DNA of 64,000 nt from Hyphomicrobiales bacterium (GTDB lineage Bacteria > Pseudomonadota > Alphaproteobacteria > Rhizobiales > RI-29): assembly GCA_016125495.1 (NCBI GenBank), contig WGLQ01000004.1, forward strand, positions 186,001-250,000, in the 5' to 3' direction. This document shows, one piece after another, positions 46,779 through 55,098 of this stretch; the stretch's first letter is position 1; each line of letters starts with the position of its first letter. A program made the position numbers and the translations under genes. Under the pieces are notes generated by a model, which worked only from the letters and a program-made list of their open reading frames with translations, was not told the DNA's origin and searched no databases.

Positions 46779-47885
46779 ATGGCGACACGCAAGCTCCTCC
46801 TTCTTCCCGGCGACGGCATCGGCACCGAGGTCATGGCGGAGGCCGAACGTATTCTCGCCTGGGTCAACGCCAACGCGGGCGGCGGCTTCGAGACGGAGAC
46901 CGACCTCGTCGGTGGCTCGGCTTACGATGCGCATGGTGTTGCCATCACCGATGCGGCCATGGCCCGCGCGATGGCCGCCGATGCGGTGCTGTTCGGCGCG
47001 GTCGGCGGGCCGAAGTGGGACGGCGTGCCCTACGAGGCGCGACCCGAAGCCGGGCTCCTGCGCCTGCGCAAGGACATGCAGCTCTTTGCCAACTTGCGCC
47101 CGGCGATCTGCTATCCCGCCCTCGCCGACGGCTCCTCGCTGAAGCGCGAAGTCGTCGAGGGCCTCGACATCATGATCGTGCGCGAGCTGACCGGGGGTGT
47201 CTACTTCGGCGAACCCAAGGAGATCACCGACCTCGGCAACGGCCAGAAACGCGCCGTCGACACCCAGGTCTACGAGACCTACGAGATCGAACGCATCGCC
47301 CGCGTCGCCTTCGACCTTGCGAGAAAGCGCGGCAAGCTCGTGCACTCGGCTGAAAAGCGCAACGTCATGAAGTCCGGCGTGCTCTGGAACGAGGTCGTCA
47401 CGAATGTCCACCGTAAGGAGGCGAGCGACATCCGCCTCGAGCACATCCTCGCAGACAACTGCGCCATGCAACTCGTGCGCCGGCCCAAGCAGTTCGACGT
47501 GATCGTCACCGACAACCTCTTCGGCGACATCCTCTCGGACGCGGCCGCCATGCTGACGGGTTCGCTCGGCATGCTGCCGTCGGCTTCGCTCGGGGCGGCG
47601 GATGCGGGCGGCCGCCGCAAGTCGCTCTATGAACCCGTGCACGGTTCGGCTCCCGACATCGCGGGCAAGGGCGTCGCCAACCCGATCGCCACCATCGCCA
47701 GTCTTGCCATGGCGCTGCGTTATTCCTTCGACATGGGCGAGACGGCGGACCTCATCGAGGGCGCGATCGCCCGCGTGCTGGCGAGCGGCATCCGCACCGG
47801 CGATATCGCGAGCGCCGGCTGCACCACCGTTGGCACCCGCGCCATGGGCGACGCGATCCTCGCCGAGATGGGAAGGGCAGCTTAG
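46779..47885 (+). CDS. leuB: 3-isopropylmalate dehydrogenase
   Basis: 368 residues; it oxidises and decarboxylates 3-isopropylmalate in leucine synthesis. Signatures: [64 protein letters not shown] and [20 protein letters not shown], followed by [20 protein letters not shown]. All match LeuB rather than isocitrate dehydrogenase. The thioredoxin-TIR gene starts 33 bp after its stop, so some read-through into that locus is possible. Confidence 0.97.
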   Translation: MATRKLLLLPGDGIGTEVMAEAERILAWVNANAGGGFETETDLVGGSAYDAHGVAITDAAMARAMAADAVLFGAVGGPKWDGVPYEARPEAGLLRLRKDMQLFANLRPAICYPALADGSSLKREVVEGLDIMIVRELTGGVYFGEPKEITDLGNGQKRAVDTQVYETYEIERIARVAFDLARKRGKLVHSAEKRNVMKSGVLWNEVVTNVHRKEASDIRLEHILADNCAMQLVRRPKQFDVIVTDNLFGDILSDAAAMLTGSLGMLPSASLGAADAGGRRKSLYEPVHGSAPDIAGKGVANPIATIASLAMALRYSFDMGETADLIEGAIARVLASGIRTGDIASAGCTTVGTRAMGDAILAEMGRAA

Positions 47886-47917
47886 GGCGAGGGGGCGGGG
47901 GGCACCCGGAGGCGGGC

Positions 47918-48775
47918 ATGACGGAGGTTCGCGACGTCACGAAAGAGGAGTTCGCCGCCGAGGTCGTCGAGGCCTCTCGGCGCCAGCCCGTTCTGGTCCA
48001 CTTCTGGGCGCCCTGGTGTGGTCCGTGCAAGGTGCTCGAACCGATGCTCGCCGAGGCCGTTGCCGCGACCTCGGGTGCCGTCCGTCTGGTGCGCGTCGAC
48101 GTCGACAAGGCGCCGGGTATCGCCGAGACGCTCGAAATCCAGTCGATCCCCGCCGTCTTCGCCTTCCGCGATGGTGGGCCGGTGGACGGATTCCTCGGCG
48201 CTCTCCCCCGGGCCGATGTGCAGCGCTTCGTGGAGAAGATTTCGCGGGGCGCCGGCAAGATGGACAAAGAGGCCGCCGGGCAACCTCGCGAGACACCGTC
48301 CGCCAGATCCCGGCCGGCCCGTATTTTCATCTCCTACCGGCGCAGCGACTCGACCGCCTTCACCCATCGCCTCCATGAACGCCTCACCGCTCATTTCGGT
48401 CCCGGCTCGACCTTCATCGACATCGATGACATTCCCTTGGGCAGCGACTTCCGGCGCCACGTTCGCTCGGAACTCGCCGGCTGCGGCCTCGTCCTCGTCG
48501 TCATCGCGCGCAATTGGATGGAGCTTGGAGCCGGCGGTGCGCCGCGCCTGCACGAGGCGGGCGACGTCGTGCGCCTCGAGATCGAGACGGCCCTGGAGGC
48601 GGGCGTTCCGGTCGTGCCCGTCCTCGTCGGCTCGGCCGTGATGCCCGCTCCCGCCGCCCTGCCCGAAAGCCTCGCCGAACTTTCCTTCCGCAACGCCGCT
48701 CGTGTCGACGACGGCATCGATTTTACCGCCCACGTCGGCCGCCTCATCGCCGGCATCGAGCGTCTCATGGCCTGA
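47918..48775 (+). CDS. Thioredoxin-TIR domain fusion protein
   Basis: A 285-residue two-domain protein. Residues 1-108 are a thioredoxin with the CGPC active site in FWAPWCGPCKVLEPML (Cys34, Cys37) and the cis-Pro in QSIPAVF (P78). A polar linker (110-133) leads to a TIR_2-type domain: RIFISYRRSDSTAFTHRLHE (135-154), TFIDIDDIPLGSDFRRHV, LVLVVIARNWM, and VVRLEIETALEAGVPVVPVL. E221 (or E223) lies where NAD-cleaving TIRs carry their catalytic Glu. No signal peptide. A redox-controlled TIR NADase or signalling protein is inference. Two small genes follow on the same strand. Confidence 0.85.
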   Translation: MTEVRDVTKEEFAAEVVEASRRQPVLVHFWAPWCGPCKVLEPMLAEAVAATSGAVRLVRVDVDKAPGIAETLEIQSIPAVFAFRDGGPVDGFLGALPRADVQRFVEKISRGAGKMDKEAAGQPRETPSARSRPARIFISYRRSDSTAFTHRLHERLTAHFGPGSTFIDIDDIPLGSDFRRHVRSELAGCGLVLVVIARNWMELGAGGAPRLHEAGDVVRLEIETALEAGVPVVPVLVGSAVMPAPAALPESLAELSFRNAARVDDGIDFTAHVGRLIAGIERLMA

Positions 48776-48823
48776 AGTTGCCGCCGTCGACCGGCCGGCC
48801 GAGCAGCGAGGATTTCGTCCCCC

Positions 48824-49180
48824 GTGCCTCCGGTCTACCACCGCCTCCACAACACGCGCACCCAGTCCGATGCCACCGCCCGCGAGCAGCAGCGCTCGGG
48901 CCGCATCTGCGGGCGCGAGGCGCTCTGGAGCCACCTCAAATCGGTGAAGGCCTATCCGGGCCTGCTGCCGCGCGGGCGCGCCGGCATCGAGTTCGAAACG
49001 CCCCTCCCCCCGACCGACCGCGCCTCCTACGTCTCTTGGCTCGAAGGCGCCCCCGGCGTTGTCGCGAGTGCCGATGGCGACTATGTTTGCATCGAGGTGA
49101 CGATCCGCCGGATCGTGCCCGACGCCGGAGAGCAAAGGCGCGCATCGCGCCGCGCCGGCCCGCCGAAGGAAGCATCGTGA
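48824..49180 (+). CDS. Unknown small protein of the TIR locus (gene A)
   Basis: 118 residues from a GTG at 48824 (CGAGGA about 10 bases upstream). Soluble, basic, with one Cys. It runs VYHRLHNTRTQSDATAREQQ, then GREALWSHLKSVKAYPGLLP, then FETPLPPTDRASYVSWLEGA and GDYVCIEVTIRRIVP before a basic tail. The codon usage is fully typical, so it is a real gene. No motif recognised; the strand-turn pattern near 75-105 could be a small beta-alpha fold. Its stop overlaps the start of gene B by four bases (GTGA), indicating translational coupling. Confidence 0.6.
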   Translation: MPPVYHRLHNTRTQSDATAREQQRSGRICGREALWSHLKSVKAYPGLLPRGRAGIEFETPLPPTDRASYVSWLEGAPGVVASADGDYVCIEVTIRRIVPDAGEQRRASRRAGPPKEAS

Positions 49181-49497
49181 CCGCTGACCCGGACCTCGCC
49201 CAACGATCGATCGCGGACACCGCCGACCTCGCGCGGCGCGATTTCGTGCCGCTGATGACGCTGCCGGTGGCGATTTCGGCCGTGGCCCGCCGGCTCGGCG
49301 CGAGGATCGAGCACGGCCACGACGATCTCGACGATTTCGAAGCCGTGCTGATGGTCAAGCCGCGCGGCCGGCGTCTGCTTTTCATTCGCTATCGGGGTGC
49401 GCCGAAGCGGGCGACCGACGTCCTCGTGCCGCGCCGCAACGCGACCACGGCAACGAAGCGCTTCGTCATGGCATCCCTCGATCTCGTGGCGGCCTGA
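49177..49497 (+). CDS. Unknown small protein of the TIR locus (gene B)
   Basis: 106 residues from a GTG at 49177 that overlaps the stop of gene A; GAAGGAAG lies upstream. It is soluble and starts acidic (TADPDLAQRSIADTADLARR). The core PLMTLPVAISAVARRLGARI, then DFEAVLMVKPRGRRLLFIRY and the end TATKRFVMASLDLVAA alternate predicted helix and strand. No family recognised. Tight coupling to gene A suggests that the two products act together, for example as a complex or as effector and partner. The link to the thioredoxin-TIR gene is based only on proximity (48 bp to gene A) and strand. Confidence 0.6.
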   Translation: MTADPDLAQRSIADTADLARRDFVPLMTLPVAISAVARRLGARIEHGHDDLDDFEAVLMVKPRGRRLLFIRYRGAPKRATDVLVPRRNATTATKRFVMASLDLVAA

Positions 49498-49603
49498 CGA
49501 ACGGGCTGGTGACCGTGCGCCAGCCGCTGTCGTGCGGCTTGCGCCGGCCCCGCGATGCGGGCATGTCCCTTGGGACACTGCCGCCTTGGCCGGAGCACGC
49601 CCC

Positions 49604-50512
49604 ATGATGCCGCGCGACATCCAGCGCATCTCGCTGGCCAGCATCGCGGTGGCCGTTGCCGTTCTGGCGCTCAAGCTCGTTGCCTGGCGCATCACCGGCT
49701 CGGTCGCGCTCTTTTCGGACGCCCTCGAAAGCGTCGTCAACGTGGCCGCCGCCGTCGTCACGTTCCTGGCCGTGCGCCTCGCCGACAAGCCGGCCGATCG
49801 CAACCATCCCTACGGCCACCACAAGGCGGAATACCTCTCGGCCGTGTTCGAGGGCGTGCTGATCGTGCTGGCGGCGCTCGCGGTCCTCGATGCCGCCTGG
49901 CGAGCAGCGCTCGCCCCGCGCGAAATCTCCGAGCCGTTCGTCGGCATGCTGGTGAACGGGCTGGCCGGCGTGCTCAACGCGCTCTGGGGGGTGTTCCTGT
50001 TGCGGCGGGGCCGCGCCCATGCCTCGCCGGCACTGATGGCCGAAGGCCGCCATCTCCTGGCCGATGTAGGCTCATCCGCCGCGGTCCTCGCCGGCCTGGC
50101 GATCGCCATCGCGACCGGCTATCCGATCCTCGATGCGGTGCTCGCGGCGATTGTCGGCATCTACATCCTCTGGTGCGGCTGGAACCTGGTCCGCGACAGC
50201 CTCGGCGGTTTGATGGACGAGGCGATAGCGCCCGACCTCGTCGCGCGCATTCGCACGATCATAGAGGCGAACGCCGGGGGTGCCATCGAAGTGCACGACC
50301 TACGCACGCGCCGGGCCGGCCGTGCCACCTTCGTGGAATTCCATCTGGTGGTGAGCGGGCGCATGCCGGTGCGCGAGGCCCATGCGATTTGCGATCGCAT
50401 CGAGGCGGCCCTTCGCACCGAGATCGTCGGCGTCGTTACCACCATACATGTCGAGCCGAGCGAAAAAGCCAAGGGGCCGGCCGAGGCCGGCGGGCCGCTG
50501 GTCCTGCATTGA
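49604..50512 (+). CDS. Cation diffusion facilitator (FieF-like metal exporter)
   Basis: 302 residues from the ATG at 49604 (GGAG upstream). Six membrane segments. Metal-site motifs: SVALFSDALESVVNVAAAVV in TM2 (Ser-Asp-Ala-x-Glu-Ser), NHPYGHHKAEYLSAVFEGVL, and RHLLADVGSSAAVLAGLAIA in TM5 with H-x3-D. The cytosolic C-terminal domain (ARIRTIIEANAGGAIEVHDL, then RRAGRATFVEFHLVVSG) is the usual dimerisation/metal-sensing module. It exports Zn, Fe or similar divalent ions by proton antiport. Confidence 0.92.
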   Translation: MMPRDIQRISLASIAVAVAVLALKLVAWRITGSVALFSDALESVVNVAAAVVTFLAVRLADKPADRNHPYGHHKAEYLSAVFEGVLIVLAALAVLDAAWRAALAPREISEPFVGMLVNGLAGVLNALWGVFLLRRGRAHASPALMAEGRHLLADVGSSAAVLAGLAIAIATGYPILDAVLAAIVGIYILWCGWNLVRDSLGGLMDEAIAPDLVARIRTIIEANAGGAIEVHDLRTRRAGRATFVEFHLVVSGRMPVREAHAICDRIEAALRTEIVGVVTTIHVEPSEKAKGPAEAGGPLVLH

Positions 50513-50618
50513 AGGCAGCGATCGCCGGCCGCGCCCGGCGCCCGCCTCGCGCTCCTCGTTCTTGTTCCGCTGGCATGCTAAGGGTTCGCCTCGACCAGGC
50601 CGACAAGGGGGACGGGGG

Positions 50619-50972
50619 ATGGATGCATTCTTGAAAGCACTGGGCCAGACATTGCTGGCGCTGCTCGGGTTCGTCGCGTTGCTCGTCGTCGAATTGATCG
50701 CCGCGATCGCGACCTACGTCTATCTCGCCCTCTACGACGTCGAGACGTTCGGCTACCTCGTGCGCATGTCCGGGCGCGTGCTCAACGTCGCCTGGCAGCA
50801 GGTCGACTTTTTCTTTTCCGAAGCGGCGGCCAATCAGGCCTATGCGACCGTGGTCGGCGAGATTGGACCGAAAGCCATGCTCCTGCTTCTCATCGGACTG
50901 GCGGTCGGCGCGGTCTTTCGCTTCGTGCTCTGGGTGCTGTCGCTGATGTTCTTGCCGCCGCGGCGCAGTTGA
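50619..50972 (+). CDS. Small membrane protein
   Basis: 117 residues from the ATG at 50619 with AAGGGGGACGGGGG upstream. Two long hydrophobic segments: TLLALLGFVALLVVELIAAI near 11-36 and LLLLIGLAVGAVFRFVLWVL near 88-108. Between them is a 45-residue soluble loop rich in aromatic residues. No motif recognised; function unknown. Confidence 0.6.
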   Translation: MDAFLKALGQTLLALLGFVALLVVELIAAIATYVYLALYDVETFGYLVRMSGRVLNVAWQQVDFFFSEAAANQAYATVVGEIGPKAMLLLLIGLAVGAVFRFVLWVLSLMFLPPRRS

Positions 50973-51012
50973 ACGGCGGGCTCGCATCCGCTCGAGTACG
51001 TGCTGCCAGCCC

Positions 51013-51741
51013 TCAGAGGCTGACGACCGCCCCTTCCAGCCACTCGCCTCGCCCGCTCGCTGTGAGCAGAAGGGCACCGGTCAGCTCGAGCGCGGCCTGG
51101 TCGTCGTCGGCATCCTCGAGTGTTACGGCGACGAAACGGACGCCTGCGTCCTCCCAATCCTCCATCTGGCTCGCCATGATCTCCTCGAGCCCGACGCGCG
51201 CCAGCGTCGCGAGCGGGTTGCCGCTCTCGAACCGTTCGACGCTCGCGACATAGGCGATCGTTCCACCACCCGCGCGGGCCATGCGCTCGGCGATCGTCTC
51301 GGCCATCGTCAGCACGGTCTCGAACACCGCGCCGATCTCGAGCGGGGCGTCGTGGTGGCCGGCCTCCCGTGCGGCCGAGCGTTCGCACGCCGCGAGCGCC
51401 GATGCCATTCCACGCGCCGTGAGATCGAGCGTCAGCACCGCCACGTCGAGGCCGCTGTGTGCCTTGAGAGCAGCCTCTCCGAGGCGGGCGGCGGCCTGCA
51501 CGTCGTCGGGCTCTCCACGAAAGGCGCGCACGGAGCGGGCGACCCCTTCGAGTTCACCGGCGAGACCCGTCACCGACTGGTCGCCCTGCAGAACCATCCG
51601 GCAGTCCTGTGCCGCGAAGGCATGAGCCGCGAGCGCTCCGAGCTCGCCGCACCCGCCGCCGACGAAGACGCGTCGGTCGGTCAGTTCGGGATACGAGCGC
51701 GGTGCGAGGAGTACGGGATCGGCGAGGGCGAGACGATTCAT
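51013..51741 (-). CDS. SDR-fold protein lacking the catalytic Tyr/Lys
   Basis: 242 residues from the ATG at 51741 with GAGAAGG upstream. The order of elements is SDR-like: a Gly-rich loop VFVGGGCGELGALAAHAFAA, a second strand CRMVLQGD, GLDVAVLTLDLTARG where a NNAG would lie, and GGGTIAYVASVERFESGNPL with a Ser. The Tyr-x3-Lys pair is replaced by LATLARVGLEEI. A late RFVAVTLED strand and the usual C-terminal GEWLEGAVVSL complete the fold. It is probably a non-enzymatic or strongly diverged SDR. Next to the TipF-like gene, divergent. Confidence 0.55.
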   Translation of the reverse strand: MNRLALADPVLLAPRSYPELTDRRVFVGGGCGELGALAAHAFAAQDCRMVLQGDQSVTGLAGELEGVARSVRAFRGEPDDVQAAARLGEAALKAHSGLDVAVLTLDLTARGMASALAACERSAAREAGHHDAPLEIGAVFETVLTMAETIAERMARAGGGTIAYVASVERFESGNPLATLARVGLEEIMASQMEDWEDAGVRFVAVTLEDADDDQAALELTGALLLTASGRGEWLEGAVVSL

Positions 51742-52005
51742 GGACCAGACCTTCTCGAACAACGGACAGACGAGGCGAGGGGCAACTTCGTACTGAGTCG
51801 GTGAATCGAGCCTTAAGGGATTCCAAGACGTGATTGAGGCGAGTGGCGGTCGACAAAGAGGCACCACTCTATGGACAGGTTACACCAGAAGCCGTCCCTC
51901 GGCTTAGAATTCTGGTGAAAGGTACGGCGGCCATGGTTGCACTTGCGCCTCGATGACTGTGACCCTTCTGCCAATGGATGAACACGGGGGCTGATTCGTA
52001 GACCG

Positions 52006-54006
52006 ATGGCTAAGAAGATCTCCATGGAACGGGTCTCCGGTGGTCGCGTCGAGCACGGCCGTGAGGCATTGAGGGCCGAAAGCGTCCCGGTCGGTGAGGC
52101 ATATGGCGAGCTGCACGGCGATGCGGGGCGTGGGGCGGCGACACGCCGAACGCAGCCCGGCTGGCGGGGCATCGACACCGTCGTGACGCTGGCGATGCTG
52201 GTGGTGGCGCTGGCGGCCGGCCTGGGTCTGGTCGCCGAAATGGCGATGACGCCACCCGTTGCAGGTTCGATCGCGGCCGCGTTGTTCGTCGCCATGCTCG
52301 CCGTGCATATGTTGACCCGGCGGATCGGCGGGCTCGGCCATAGCGTCGATCGCCTCGAAACGCGTGTCGATTTGATCGAGCAGAACGCCACCCGGTCCAC
52401 CGCGAACGATGCCGCCGGAGAGCTGGCGGAGGTCGAGCTTCGCGCCATCGATGCCCTCGACGACGACTTCCTCGAGGTCGATGAAGAGCTGGACTACGAC
52501 GCGTTCCAGCCCTCGGACCAGGGGCTACGGCAGCCCGGCCCCGTGCTGCACGATGCGCAGGACGTGCGTACCGCCCAGGGGGATGCCGCAGCGCCGCAAG
52601 CGCGGCGTGCCGACGCCGGCGCGGCAAGTGCCGCCTCCGCGCGTCTGGACCTGGACGACGATTTCGACAGTCCACTCGCCTCGGCTCGGCGTGAGGCGAT
52701 GCGCGACATCGCCCACGTTGGCCGCTCGCCGTCTCCGGGCACCGAGACACATGCCGCCGCCACGCGTCCCGACCCGGTCCTGTCGCGCTCGCCCGCTGAT
52801 CTCGGAGCCCATCCGGGAGAGAGCACGATGTCCCACCGGCTGGAGCCGCGCCTCGACGTCCGCTCCTCCCAGCCCCATCCGCAAGCCGGCGCACTGCATG
52901 CGCCCGAGACGCGCCGTGCCACGCCGCGCGATGCTCAGGCGCAGCTCGACGAGGAGGGCTTGCCGCCGATCGCGCTGCCACGCGCCCCGGTCCCTGTGCC
53001 GACCCCGGCAGCCTCACGTGGCATGCCGGTGCCGCCGCCCCCGGCTGCAGGCCGGCCGGCTCTGGAAGCGAACCCGGAGGGGCCCGGTCGCGCCGCGCTG
53101 CCGCCGCGCCCCCCTGTGCCCTCCATGCCGAAGGCCCCCCCGCCACCGCCGCGCCCGGTCGGCGCGGGCCCGGTCGCCGGCCAGCCCGAGGCACCCCGTC
53201 CGGGACATGGTCCGACCGAGCCGCCGCTGGCGCGCTCCCTCGACGATGCTGGCCGTACCGAAGTGGTCATCCAAGCGATCCGCAAGGGCGATCTCGACCT
53301 CTACCTGCAGCCGATCGTCGGCCTGCCGGATCGCAAGCCCGCCCACTTCCAGGTGATCGTGCGCGTGCGCACACCGTCCGGAGCAACGCTGACGGGCGAG
53401 GAATTCGAGCCGATCGCCCGCGCCCGCGGCCTGATGCCCGCCATCGATCAGATCATGTTGGCGCGCACGGTGCAGATCCTTCGCAAGCTGACGCGTGGCG
53501 GCAAGGGCCATCGCTTCTTCTGCACCCTCGCGGATGCATCGGTTGCGGCCCCGGGCTTCCTGCAGGAGTTCGCCTCCTATTTGCGTAAGAACCCGGACGT
53601 CGGGCCGCGTCTCGCCATCGAGATCGCCGACGATGCGCTCGTCGTCGGCAACCCTGAGGTCCGTGGCGGTCTCGCCGAACTGCGCGAACTCGGAGTGGCG
53701 CTCGCGATCACGGCGACGACGGACGAGATCGCGCATGCTGGCGCGCTGGCCGAACGGGTTGCGGCACGCTTTGTCCGCGTCGCCCCGCACGTGCTCTCCG
53801 CGCGCTCGCGCGGTCCGGCCGAAACCGCTCGCCTCGTGGCCGAGAACCGCATGCTGGGCATCGACGTCCTGGTCGATGGCATCGGCGACGAGAACGCGCT
53901 CGCAGATGTCGTCGCGAGCGGGATTTCCCTGGTGCAGGGTGATCTCTTCTCGAGCCCGAAGCCGCTTTCCGGAGATGCCGTCGCCGGCGCCCACCGGGCG
54001 GCCTGA
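52006..54006 (+). CDS. TipF-like protein with degenerate EAL domain
   Basis: 666 residues. Two membrane helices near 57-75 and 82-103 (VVTLAMLVVALAAGLGLVAE, VAGSIAAALFVAMLAVHMLT). A coiled-coil-like segment RRIGGLGHSVDRLETRVDLI follows, then about 280 disordered residues rich in Pro, Ala, Arg and Asp. The C-terminal 240 residues are an EAL fold: DLDLYLQPIVGLPDRKPAHF, QIMLARTVQIL, ISLVQGDLFSSPKPL. The EAL itself reads QVI and the DDFGTG-type metal site is missing, so phosphodiesterase activity is unlikely. The architecture matches TipF, a c-di-GMP-responsive polar/flagellar assembly factor of Caulobacter. Confidence 0.75.
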   Translation: MAKKISMERVSGGRVEHGREALRAESVPVGEAYGELHGDAGRGAATRRTQPGWRGIDTVVTLAMLVVALAAGLGLVAEMAMTPPVAGSIAAALFVAMLAVHMLTRRIGGLGHSVDRLETRVDLIEQNATRSTANDAAGELAEVELRAIDALDDDFLEVDEELDYDAFQPSDQGLRQPGPVLHDAQDVRTAQGDAAAPQARRADAGAASAASARLDLDDDFDSPLASARREAMRDIAHVGRSPSPGTETHAAATRPDPVLSRSPADLGAHPGESTMSHRLEPRLDVRSSQPHPQAGALHAPETRRATPRDAQAQLDEEGLPPIALPRAPVPVPTPAASRGMPVPPPPAAGRPALEANPEGPGRAALPPRPPVPSMPKAPPPPPRPVGAGPVAGQPEAPRPGHGPTEPPLARSLDDAGRTEVVIQAIRKGDLDLYLQPIVGLPDRKPAHFQVIVRVRTPSGATLTGEEFEPIARARGLMPAIDQIMLARTVQILRKLTRGGKGHRFFCTLADASVAAPGFLQEFASYLRKNPDVGPRLAIEIADDALVVGNPEVRGGLAELRELGVALAITATTDEIAHAGALAERVAARFVRVAPHVLSARSRGPAETARLVAENRMLGIDVLVDGIGDENALADVVASGISLVQGDLFSSPKPLSGDAVAGAHRAA

Positions 54007-54060
54007 GTCCACCCGAGGCCGAACGTCTCGCGCATGCATACGGCGATTGCGCCGACCGAT

Positions 54061-54090
54061 CGAGCCGCCTTCGGGCGGCTCGTTTCTTTT
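54061..54090 (+). terminator. Rho-independent terminator with TTCG tetraloop
   Basis: Perfect 9-bp stem CGAGCCGCC / GGCGGCTCG closed by TTCG and followed by TTTCTTTT, 55 bp after the TipF-like gene. Confidence 0.95.
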
Positions 54091-54184
54091 GCCAGTCCGT
54101 CGTTCCGCCACCGGGTGGACCTGCCGGCAGCCGATGGCGGTTGCCGTCCGCCGGACGAGCGGCTAGGGCTCCTCTCGCACCGCA

Positions 54185-55075
54185 ATGGAGAGCCCCATGG
54201 CCCGGCCCGCCGACGAGATCCCCATCATCAGGTCCGTGTCCGAGCTGGCGGACCGCTATGACGCTTGGTTCTGCGATGTTTGGGGCGTCATTCACAACGG
54301 TCGCGAGCCCCACCCGGCCGCCGTCGCCGCCTGCGAGCGCTTTCGCGAGCGCTCCGGCCGCGTCCTCTTCATCACCAATGCGCCGCGGCCGGCGGCGTCC
54401 GTCATCGCTCAGCTCGATCGTCTCGGCGTCTCCCGCAGCGCCTACGATGCGGTCGTGACCTCGGGTGACGTGACGCGTGCGCTCATTGCCCGCTACAGCG
54501 GTCGACCCGTCTTCCACCTCGGGCCGGAGCGTGATCTGCCCCTGCTCGACGGTCTCGATGTCCACCTTTCAAGCGCCGATGAAGCCGAGGCGATCGTCAA
54601 CACCGGCCTCTTCGACGACATTCTCGAGGGTCCCGAGGACTACCGCGAAATGCTCGCCGGTTTCGCCGCCCGCGGTCTGCCGATGATCTGCGCCAATCCC
54701 GACCTCGTGGTCGAGCGCGGCACCGAGATTGCCTATTGCGCGGGCTCGCTCGCCGAACTCTATGCCGGTCTTGGCGGCGAGGTGTCCTACGCCGGAAAGC
54801 CGCACGCGCCGATTTACGAGGTGTGCTGCGAACGGTTGGCGGCACTCGGCGCCCCCGCTGCCGCTGGCACTGTCGGCCGCGAACGGATCCTGGCGATCGG
54901 CGATGGCCTGCGAACCGACATGGCCGGCGCGCTCGCGTTCGGCATCGACGCGTTGTTCATTCCCTCGGGCATCCACGTCCCACACGGGCGCGCCTTGGCC
55001 GGCGATGTACTGACGGAACTCTTCGAGGGCTTTGCGATGCGACCCGTGGCGGCCATCGACGGCCTCTCCTGGTAG
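54185..55075 (+). CDS. HAD-superfamily phosphatase, class IIA (TIGR01459 type)
   Basis: 296 residues (ATG 54185; 54197 possible). HAD motif I YDAWFCDVWGVIHNGREPHP, motif II LFITNAPRP, motif III Lys in SYAGKPHAPIYEVC, motif IV ILAIGDGLRTDMAGALAFG. The spacing and cap between motifs II and III fit class IIA enzymes of the NagD/UMP-phosphatase kind; the DVWGV form marks the TIGR01459 subgroup common in alphaproteobacteria. It dephosphorylates small metabolites; the natural substrate is unknown. Confidence 0.9.
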   Translation: MESPMARPADEIPIIRSVSELADRYDAWFCDVWGVIHNGREPHPAAVAACERFRERSGRVLFITNAPRPAASVIAQLDRLGVSRSAYDAVVTSGDVTRALIARYSGRPVFHLGPERDLPLLDGLDVHLSSADEAEAIVNTGLFDDILEGPEDYREMLAGFAARGLPMICANPDLVVERGTEIAYCAGSLAELYAGLGGEVSYAGKPHAPIYEVCCERLAALGAPAAAGTVGRERILAIGDGLRTDMAGALAFGIDALFIPSGIHVPHGRALAGDVLTELFEGFAMRPVAAIDGLSW

Positions 55076-55098
55076 CCGCGCGCCACCGCCCGGGTCGT

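Noticed and set aside
47918-49497. Established antiphage defence island
   Set aside because: Only the TIR fusion and two unknown genes are unusual. The flanking genes (leuB, CDF exporter) are ordinary, and no mobile-element marks or known defence genes are present, so this is kept as a hypothesis in the findings and not annotated as a defence system.
51883-51917. Inverted repeat CACCAGAA / TTCTGGTG upstream of the TipF-like gene
   Set aside because: The stem is short with a 19-nt interior and no clear partner signal. It could be a 5' UTR structure but cannot be supported.
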